Shown here one piece after another: positions 1 to 3,841 of a DNA stretch of 5,029 bases. The first letter of the stretch is position 1; each line of letters begins with the position of its first letter. The notes under the pieces were generated by a model, which was not told the DNA's origin, searched no databases, and saw nothing but the letters and a program-made list of their open reading frames with translations. The stretch comes from Gammaproteobacteria bacterium (GTDB lineage: Bacteria > Pseudomonadota > Gammaproteobacteria > Pseudomonadales > Azotimanducaceae), in contig JAPOYW010000695.1 in NCBI GenBank assembly GCA_026706425.1, positions 1 to 5,029 on the forward strand, written 5' to 3'. The position numbers and the translations under genes were made by a program.

Positions 1-2
1 TT

Positions 3-833
3 CGCCGCCTGGCCGCGGAGGACTTGGGCGTGGCCACGTCCGCGTACCGGTTCGCCACGACGGAGGAGGAGTACCGGGCCGCGGTGGAGGCCATCGGCAC
101 GCCCTGCGTGGTCAAACCGGTGATGAGTTCCTCGGGCAAGGGCCAGACCACCGTGCACTCGGCCACCGATGCCATGGCGTCGTGGCACGCGGCCCGGGAA
201 GGTGCCCGGGGCGGTGCCGACAAGGTGATCGTCGAAGGCTTCATCGACTTCGACTACGAAATCACGCTGCTCACGGTCCGGCATCGCGATGGCGTCACGT
301 TCTGCGCCCCCATCGGCCATCGCCAGGAAGGCGGGGACTACCAGGAATCCTGGCAGCCCCAGCCCATGACCGACTCGGCGCTAGCCGAATGCCAGCGCAT
401 TGCCGAACAGGTGACCGGCGAACTGGGCGGGAGCGGGCTGTTCGGTGTCGAGTTCTTCATCAAGGACGACGCGGTGTGGTTCAGCGAGGTGAGCCCGAGA
501 CCTCACGACACGGGCATGGTCACCCTCATCAGCCAGGACCTTTCGGAGTTCGCCCTGCACGCACGGGCCATCCTCGGCCTGCCGGTCCCGGTCATCCGCC
601 AGTTCGGCCCGGCGGCCTCGGCGGTGATCCTCGCCCACGGTGATTCGGACCGGGTGTCCTTTGGCAGTCTCGAAGACGCGTTGACGGCACCGGATACCCA
701 GTTGCGGTTGTTTGGCAAGCCTGAGGTTCACGGGGAGCGTCGCATGGGCGTTGGCTTGGCGTTGGCGGACTCCATCAACGCCGCCCGTGCCAAGGCTGCC
801 GCGGTCGCGGCGGCGGTGGACATCGAGTTGTAG
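3..833 (+). CDS. purT: PurT, formate-dependent phosphoribosylglycinamide formyltransferase (5' end cut off by window)
   Basis: PurT uses ATP and formate to convert GAR to formyl-GAR, the third step of de novo purine synthesis; it is a cytoplasmic ATP-grasp enzyme. The frame is open from the window edge (first full codon at 3) to TAG at 831-833, giving 276 residues of a family of about 390, so roughly 115 N-terminal residues lie upstream. The TTG at 24 is internal and not a start. Visible signatures in order are RRLAAEDLG, the ATP-grasp glycine-rich loop VVKPVMSSSGKGQT, FDYEITLLTV, APIGHRQEGGDYQESWQPQ, FGVEFF and FSEVSPRPHDTGMVTLISQ, then the C-terminal domain with RLFGKPEVHGERRMGVGLA. The Glu in FGVEFF and the Glu in SEVSPRP are 12 residues apart, the same spacing as the two Mg-binding Glu residues of E. 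coli PurT. Nothing suggests decay. The gene is followed by its own terminator-like hairpin and is probably not in an operon with leuA. Confidence 0.97.
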   Translation, partial: RRLAAEDLGVATSAYRFATTEEEYRAAVEAIGTPCVVKPVMSSSGKGQTTVHSATDAMASWHAAREGARGGADKVIVEGFIDFDYEITLLTVRHRDGVTFCAPIGHRQEGGDYQESWQPQPMTDSALAECQRIAEQVTGELGGSGLFGVEFFIKDDAVWFSEVSPRPHDTGMVTLISQDLSEFALHARAILGLPVPVIRQFGPAASAVILAHGDSDRVSFGSLEDALTAPDTQLRLFGKPEVHGERRMGVGLALADSINAARAKAAAVAAAVDIEL

Positions 834-840
834 GTGCCGG

Positions 841-869
841 TGGCTAACCCGGACGGGTTTCGCTATAGT
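841..869 (+). promoter_or_regulatory. Candidate sigma-70 promoter for the leader peptide and leuA
   Basis: TATAGT at 864-869 matches five of six bases of the -10 consensus. At 17-bp spacing the -35 position reads TGGCTA (841-846), only three of six. Transcription would start near 875-877, about 20 bases before the GTG of the leader peptide, which suits an attenuator whose leader is translated at once. The weak -35 keeps confidence moderate. Confidence 0.45.
846..860 (+). terminator. Small terminator-like hairpin after purT
   Basis: AACCCG (846-851) and CGGGTT (854-859) form a perfect 6-bp inverted repeat (more realistically 5 bp with a GGAC loop), ending in TTT at 858-860. It begins 13 bases after the purT stop. 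The stem is short and the T run is only three bases, so it would be a weak intrinsic terminator. It also overlaps the candidate leu promoter, and the two calls are not independent. Confidence 0.4.
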
Positions 870-895
870 CCGCTCGCCCGTAGGGCATCAAGACC

Positions 896-970
896 GTGAA
901 CGAGACTGTTAGCAATCGTCCGTCCCTCGCCACCCGCGCGAGCCTTATCCTGCTGATCCTGCCGGCCTAG
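896..970 (+). CDS. leuL: Leucine/isoleucine-rich leader peptide (leuA attenuator)
   Basis: This is a 24-residue open frame with GTG start (896-898) and TAG stop (968-970), located 75 bases upstream of leuA. Its last nine residues read SLILLILPA, with codons CTT ATC CTG CTG ATC CTG at 944-961: four Leu and two Ile codons in a run of six, plus a Leu CTC earlier at 926. In frame, a TAG lies only five codons upstream (881-883), and GTG is the only start codon before the Leu run. AGGG at 882-885 is a weak Shine-Dalgarno at 10-base spacing. Position, size and codon content fit the leader peptides of proteobacterial leu/ilv attenuators, where ribosome stalling at Leu codons under low charged leucyl-tRNA alters RNA folding ahead of the structural gene. 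The peptide itself probably has no other function. No family-level alignment could be made, and the symbol is given by function. Confidence 0.85.
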   Translation: MNETVSNRPSLATRASLILLILPA

Positions 971-1039
971 CCGGCTATACCTCATCGAAAGGGCAACATC
1001 CGCCCACCGTCCAAACCCCGATCACCGTCCCACGGAGGT
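926..1039 (+). promoter_or_regulatory. leuA leader RNA with competing hairpins (attenuator region)
   Basis: Several short stems can be read. CTCGC 926-930 pairs with GCGAG 938-942 inside the leader frame, a possible pause hairpin. GCCGGC 961-966 pairs with GCCGGC 970-975 (loop CTA) and straddles the leader stop, so a ribosome stalled on the Leu codons would cover it. GGGC 991-994 pairs with GCCC 1002-1005. CCGT 1025-1028 pairs with ACGG 1032-1035, and ACCTC 979-983 can pair with GAGGT 1035-1039, the last two touching the leuA Shine-Dalgarno. No stem is followed by a T run, so a classic intrinsic terminator is not visible. Control may act on leuA translation or through Rho; the switching scheme is inferred. 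Confidence 0.5.
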
Positions 1040-1045
1040 TGCGCG

Positions 1046-2794
1046 ATGAATCCGCAGCATCGACAGACCGTATCCGGCAGCCGCAAGGGTGCCATGCCGT
1101 TCCAGAAATACACCCCTTTCAAGCCGGTGGATCTCCCCGATCGCCACTGGCCCGGCGCGGTGCTGACCGAGCCGCCGCGCTGGTGCAGCGTGGATCTGAG
1201 AGACGGCAACCAGGCGCTGATCGATCCCATGAACGTGGACGAGAAAATGCGCATGTACGAACTGCTGCTGGAGGTGGGGTTCGTGGAGATCGAGGTGGGT
1301 TTCCCGGCAGCATCGCAGCCGGACTTCGATTTCATCCGCCGCATCATCGACAACGGCATGGTTCCGGACGGCGTGACGGTCCAGGTACTCTGCCAAGCCC
1401 GGCCGGAGCTCATCGAACGGACGGTGGAGGCTCTCGATGGCGCTCCCAGCGCGATCTTCCACCTCTACAACTCCACCTCCGAACTGCAGCGCCGCGTGGT
1501 CTTCAACATGGACCGCAGCGGCATCATCGATCTCGCCGTGCAAGGTACTGCGGTGGTCAAGGAGGGCGTCAAGCACCTCACCGGCACCGACATCCACTTC
1601 GAGTACTCGCCGGAGAGTTTCACCGGCACCGAACTCGACTTCGCGGTGGACATCTGCACCGCCGTCGCCGGCGAATGGGGGGCGACAGCGGAACAACCGA
1701 TCATCGTCAACCTGCCGTCCACGGTGGAGATGGCAACCCCCAACGTCTATGCCGACCAGATCGAGTGGTTCGGGCGCCAGTTCGCCGACCGCGACCGCAT
1801 CGTCATCAGCCTGCACACCCACAATGACAGGGGCACGGGGGTCGCCGCCACGGAACTGGCCCTGATGGCAGGTGCCGAGCGCGTCGAAGGCACGCTGTTC
1901 GGCAACGGCGAACGCACCGGCAACTGCGACCTGGTGACGGTGGCGATGAACTTGTTCTCCCAGGGGGTCGATCCCGAACTCGACTTCCGGGACATGCCGC
2001 GCATCCGCCAGACCGTCGAAACCATCAACAAGCTGCCGGTGCACGAGAGGCATCCCTACGCCGGCGACCTCGTCTTCACGGCGTTTTCGGGCTCCCACCA
2101 GGACGCGATCAAGAAGGGCATGGCCCGGGTCGATCGCGAACGTTGGGAGGTCCCGTACCTGCCCATTGATCCGTCCGACGTGGGCTCCTCCTACAAGGAG
2201 ACGGTGCGGGTCAACAGCCAGTCCGGCAAGGGCGGCGTCGGCTTCATCCTGGAGGAGCACTTCGGCGTGGCGCTTCCGCGGGAGATGCTGGTCGAGTTCT
2301 CCAAGGTCGTTCAGGCGTTGACCGAACGCCTCGACCGCGAGGTTCGGCCGGACGAGATCTTCCAGGCGCTCAAGGACGAATACTTGGTCGATACAGGGCC
2401 CTACCGGCTGATCGACTACTACCTGAGCCGCGCCGAGGGCGACGCCCAACACTGCACTGCAAAGCTCGAAGTACCGGACGGCCGAGTTGCCATCGTCGGT
2501 GAAGGCTCAGGCCCCATTGAAGCGTTCGTGAATGGCATGGTCACAACGCTCAACGAGCCCCTCAACATCATCGACTACCACGAGCGGGCGATGGGAGCGG
2601 GCAAGGACGCCAGCGCGATCTGCATCGTGGCCGTAGGCGACGCCGTGGCCGTAGGCGACGCCGTCGGGATCGGCGATGCGGAGATTGCCATCGACACCGG
2701 TGCCAACTGCTACGGCATTGGAATCAGCCAGAACACGATCACGGCCGCTCTGATTGCGATTGTCTCGGCGGTCAATCGGCGCTGGAAGCGCTAA
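1046..2794 (+). CDS. leuA: LeuA, 2-isopropylmalate synthase (long form)
   Basis: LeuA condenses acetyl-CoA with 2-ketoisovalerate to give 2-isopropylmalate, the committed step of leucine synthesis, and is normally feedback-inhibited by leucine. The product has 582 residues. ATG 1046 is chosen because GGAGG at 1034-1038 sits 7 bases upstream; an internal ATG at 1094 lacks comparable support but is where homology (PFQKYTPFKPVDLPDRHWP) appears to begin, so the first 16 residues are an extension. The TIM-barrel domain has DLRDGNQAL (50-58) and the signature HTHNDRGTG to GNGERTGN (257-293). D53, H257, H259 and N293 keep the spacing of the metal ligands of M. tuberculosis LeuA, and H351 in SGSHQDAIKKG matches its catalytic His. 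The linker SGKGGVGFILEEHFG precedes a C-terminal LeuA regulatory domain (about 455-582), which ends in GIGISQNTITAALIAIVSAVNR. A hexapeptide repeat (528-545) interrupts that domain. Expression is probably set by the upstream leader peptide. A convergent hicAB pair follows. Confidence 0.97.
   Translation: MNPQHRQTVSGSRKGAMPFQKYTPFKPVDLPDRHWPGAVLTEPPRWCSVDLRDGNQALIDPMNVDEKMRMYELLLEVGFVEIEVGFPAASQPDFDFIRRIIDNGMVPDGVTVQVLCQARPELIERTVEALDGAPSAIFHLYNSTSELQRRVVFNMDRSGIIDLAVQGTAVVKEGVKHLTGTDIHFEYSPESFTGTELDFAVDICTAVAGEWGATAEQPIIVNLPSTVEMATPNVYADQIEWFGRQFADRDRIVISLHTHNDRGTGVAATELALMAGAERVEGTLFGNGERTGNCDLVTVAMNLFSQGVDPELDFRDMPRIRQTVETINKLPVHERHPYAGDLVFTAFSGSHQDAIKKGMARVDRERWEVPYLPIDPSDVGSSYKETVRVNSQSGKGGVGFILEEHFGVALPREMLVEFSKVVQALTERLDREVRPDEIFQALKDEYLVDTGPYRLIDYYLSRAEGDAQHCTAKLEVPDGRVAIVGEGSGPIEAFVNGMVTTLNEPLNIIDYHERAMGAGKDASAICIVAVGDAVAVGDAVGIGDAEIAIDTGANCYGIGISQNTITAALIAIVSAVNRRWKR
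2627..2680 (+). repeat. In-frame 18-bp tandem repeat in the LeuA regulatory domain
   Basis: Two perfect 18-bp copies (2627-2644 and 2645-2662) encode VAVGDA twice, and a diverged third unit (2663-2680) encodes VGIGDA, giving LeuA residues 528-545. As 18 bp is six codons, gain or loss of a unit keeps the frame. The exact identity of the first two copies at every wobble position points to a recent duplication, while the third looks older or coincidental. Confidence 0.85.
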
Positions 2795-2807
2795 CTTGAT
2801 CGGTCGT

Positions 2808-2838
2808 GCCGGGGAGGCGGCGCTAAGCGCTCCCCGGT
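2808..2838. terminator. GC-rich hairpin between convergent leuA and hicB, likely bidirectional terminator
   Basis: CCGGGGA (2809-2815) pairs with TCCCCGG (2831-2837). Inside it GCGC (2820-2823) pairs with GCGC (2827-2830), leaving a four-base bulge on one side and a TAA loop. The stem totals 11 bp, almost all G-C, and starts 14 bases after the leuA stop. The hicB stop codon (complement of CTA, 2823-2825) falls at the tip of the hairpin. No T run follows on either strand, so it is a weak or Rho-assisted terminator, or an mRNA 3'-end protector, rather than a textbook intrinsic terminator. Confidence 0.55.
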
Positions 2839-3182
2839 GCGCTGGTGAGGTCTTCTGCCGCCCGGTCCAGAACGTCTTCGGCCCATTGGTTGAGGCTCAT
2901 GCCGGACAGTTCGGCCGCTAGCGCGGCTTTGCGGTGCACTTCCGGCTTGACGCGAAACATCACTTGGCCGGAGAACGCCTTCTGCGGACGTTTCCCAATC
3001 TTCGCACAGGTCTCGATGTAGTCTTCAACCGCGTCTTGAAACGCTTCGCGCAGGTTGGCGACTGTATCGGCGTGGAATCCGACACCGTCGCGAATCCCTG
3101 CGATCCGGCCGATGAAGACCCCGTCTTCATCATCGTACTCGATCCGGGCCGAATAGCCTTTGAAGGTCATGGTGTTGGTCAT
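2823..3182 (-). CDS. hicB: HicB-family antitoxin
   Basis: The product is a 119-residue antitoxin that would bind and neutralise HicA and repress its own operon. The start is the ATG at 3182-3180, chosen because it overlaps the hicA stop as ATGA; an in-frame ATG at 3170 is the alternative. The frame stays open upstream through hicA, but that stretch is the hicA sequence out of frame and is not coding here. Residues 8-65 form the HicB N-terminal partial RNase-H-like fold (GYSARIEYDDEDGVFIGRIAG, then the TVANLREAFQDAVEDYIE helix). Residues 73-112 (QVMFRVKPEVHRKAALAA to SLNQWAEDVLDRAAE) form a ribbon-helix-helix DNA-binding domain. Toxin-first order with a 4-base overlap is usual for hicAB and implies translational coupling. 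The stop codon lies in the hairpin shared with the end of leuA. Confidence 0.93.
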   Translation of the reverse strand: MTNTMTFKGYSARIEYDDEDGVFIGRIAGIRDGVGFHADTVANLREAFQDAVEDYIETCAKIGKRPQKAFSGQVMFRVKPEVHRKAALAAELSGMSLNQWAEDVLDRAAEDLTSAPGSA

Positions 3183-3433
3183 GGCTTGACTCCGATGCGT
3201 TCTAGGAACTGCCTGGCTGCACGAACTTGATAGCGCTTGGCTTCCTTGGCGGGGTGCGGCCGATGGAATGTCTCGACTTCGCCATCCCGCTCGTATCGCA
3301 CCCGCGATCCGCGACCCTCGACAACCCGGGCTCCCGCGGCGACCAACAAACCCTCGATGTCCGTCCATGCGATGTTTCCAGACACCGGGTCGGCAAAGAC
3401 GGCAGCAAGGGTTCTGCGCTGCTTGCTGTTCAT
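3179..3433 (-). CDS. hicA: HicA-family mRNA interferase toxin (atypical active site)
   Basis: HicA toxins are small double-stranded-RNA-binding-fold ribonucleases that cleave mRNA and stop growth until neutralised by HicB. The start is ATG 3433-3431 (MNSKQRRTL), giving 84 residues; 14 upstream codons are also open, but they run through the promoter and do not resemble the family. The core reads WTDIEGLLVAAGARVVEGRGSR (23-44), then VRYERDGEVETFHRPHP (45-61) and VRAARQFLERIGV (70-82). Canonical HicA has a catalytic His in a Gly-Ser-His motif; here the position is Arg44 (GRGSRVRY). A subgroup of HicA proteins sharing the GSRV and FHRPHP signatures has this change, so the gene is probably intact; its catalytic mechanism is uncertain. 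It is followed by hicB with an ATGA overlap. No good Shine-Dalgarno precedes the ATG. Confidence 0.9.
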   Translation of the reverse strand: MNSKQRRTLAAVFADPVSGNIAWTDIEGLLVAAGARVVEGRGSRVRYERDGEVETFHRPHPAKEAKRYQVRAARQFLERIGVKP

Positions 3434-3441
3434 CTGCAACG

Positions 3442-3470
3442 ATAGTAGCGCTTGCGGTATATGCAAGCAA
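3442..3470 (-). promoter_or_regulatory. Candidate hicAB promoter with internal inverted-repeat operator
   Basis: On the minus strand TTGCTT (3470-3465) and TACTAT (3447-3442) are separated by 17 bp, a plausible -35/-10 pair, with a start near 3435, almost at the hicA ATG. The inverted repeat GCTTGC (3450-3455) and GCAAGC (3463-3468) has a 7-bp spacer around TATA and covers the -35/spacer region. Ribbon-helix-helix HicB proteins commonly autorepress from such a site. The predicted start implies a leaderless or nearly leaderless hicA transcript. Confidence 0.55.
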
Positions 3471-3534
3471 GCCAACGCGAACAGGTGGTGCGGCCGCGCC
3501 CCAATACGGTGCGCGGCGGTCCTGCAAGTGCCCG

Positions 3535-3560
3535 TTCGGCGTGTCCGGGGATGCGCCGAA
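3535..3560. repeat. Inverted repeat just upstream of the sigma-54 promoter
   Basis: TTCGGCG (3535-3541) and CGCCGAA (3554-3560) are perfect 7-bp inverted repeats with a 12-bp spacer. The right arm ends one base before the sigma-54 promoter motif, centring the element about 40 bp upstream of the predicted transcription start. It could be a regulator binding site, but the spacing is too close for a usual enhancer site. No known motif is assigned. Confidence 0.5.
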
Positions 3561-3561
3561 T

Positions 3562-3577
3562 TGGCACGGCGCTTGCT
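3562..3577 (+). promoter_or_regulatory. Sigma-54 (RpoN) -24/-12 promoter
   Basis: The motif TGGCACG-N4-TTGCT matches the RpoN consensus at every defined base. The invariant GG (3563-3564) and GC (3575-3576) are separated by exactly 10 bp. Transcription would begin near 3588-3590, leaving a leader of about 250 bases before the transporter gene at 3842. Sigma-54 with NtrC commonly drives nitrogen-scavenging transport genes, which fits the downstream gene. A convincing enhancer site for an activator was not found upstream. An overlapping sigma-70 reading (TTGGCA 3561-3566, N16, TACCAT 3583-3588) is possible but weaker. Confidence 0.8.
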
Positions 3578-3620
3578 TAACCTACCATAGGGAGAGCAAA
3601 CCGCTCAGACCAAATGGAAG

Positions 3621-3694
3621 GCTAGGGCGCGCCGCAAGCGGCGCGTTTGAGAATGCTCCGCATTCTCAGCTAGCGACGACTACGTGCCGTAGTC
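3621..3694 (+). other. Cluster of three strong hairpins in the transporter leader
   Basis: Three perfect stems occur in 67 bases. CGCGCCGC 3628-3635 pairs with GCGGCGCG 3638-3645 (loop AA). TGAGAATGC 3648-3656 pairs with GCATTCTCA 3660-3668 (loop TCC). GACTACG 3678-3684 pairs with CGTAGTC 3688-3694 (loop TGC). GCTAG (3621-3625) also pairs with CTAGC (3670-3674), enclosing the first two hairpins as a three-way junction. The first hairpin followed by TTT is also terminator-like. The third directly abuts, and may form part of, the riboswitch 5' end. The first two belong to no family I recognise; they could be a small repeat element, an upstream terminator or a leader domain. Confidence 0.6.
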
Positions 3695-3803
3695 TACCGG
3701 GGTTGGTGGCATCGTATTGGGTGCCTGGTCCGAGAGCTTTCGACCTGTCCAGGGCCCTCGCGCCACGGTCAGGTTACGCGGAGGGACAAAAGCCCGGGAG
3801 AGC
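3691..3803 (+). promoter_or_regulatory. Guanidine-I (ykkC) riboswitch aptamer
   Basis: The two hallmark conserved blocks of the ykkC/guanidine-I class are present and correctly spaced: TGGTCCGAGAG (3726-3736) and ACGCGGAGGGACAAAAGCCC (3776-3795) continuing into GGGAGAG. Before the first block is a P2-like hairpin, GGCATC 3708-3713 with GGTGCC 3720-3725. Between the blocks a P3-like helix forms, ACCTG 3743-3747 with CAGGT 3770-3774. The 5' strand (TCTACCGGGG, 3693-3702) sits where the class has its CTAGGG-type segment, and the two ends can pair through CCGGG/CCCGG to close P1. Guanidine-I riboswitches bind guanidinium and control guanidine exporters, carboxylases and urea-carboxylase-associated ABC transporters, matching the gene downstream. 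The 5' boundary is approximate. Confidence 0.92.
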
Positions 3804-3808
3804 CAATT

Positions 3809-3837
3809 GCCTCCCCGTGTGACCAGAACGTGGAGGC
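3809..3837 (+). promoter_or_regulatory. Shine-Dalgarno-sequestering hairpin (probable riboswitch expression platform)
   Basis: GCCTCC (3809-3814) is the exact complement of GGAGGC (3832-3837), which holds the Shine-Dalgarno of the transporter gene. Past one mismatch the stem continues as CGT 3816-3818 with ACG 3828-3830. GGGAG (3796-3800), within the conserved 3' end of the aptamer, can instead pair with CTCCC (3811-3815) and so compete for the anti-Shine-Dalgarno strand. There is no T run, so translational rather than terminator-based control is inferred. The direction of switching cannot be read reliably from the pairings. Confidence 0.6.
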
Positions 3838-3841
3838 CAGA

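Noticed and set aside
24..26. TTG at 24 as the purT start
   Set aside because: The codons before it (RRLAAED) match the internal PurT sequence, so the gene simply enters from outside the window.
1005..1030. Direct repeat CACCGTCC at 1005-1012 and 1023-1030 in the leuA leader
   Set aside because: Eight bases in a C-rich stretch can repeat by chance, and no partner strand in the predicted transcript explains it.
1022..2452. A 476-codon open frame on the minus strand opposite leuA
   Set aside because: It is antisense to a clear LeuA and its translation is low-complexity, His/Arg/Asp-rich material typical of the opposite strand of GC-rich genes.
3496..3512. GCGCC-N7-GGTGC as an NtrC enhancer site
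   Set aside because: NtrC half-sites are GCACC and GGTGC with a 5-base gap; here one half has a mismatch and the spacer is two bases too long, so it is not reported as a site although its distance from the promoter would suit.
3183..3527. N-terminal extension of the hicB frame through hicA and the promoter
   Set aside because: The family homology begins at the ATG overlapping the hicA stop; upstream residues are hicA and promoter DNA read in another frame.
3268..3822. Plus-strand open frame of 184 codons across hicA and the riboswitch
   Set aside because: It crosses a convincing antisense gene, the hicAB promoter, the sigma-54 promoter and the riboswitch, and shows no family resemblance.
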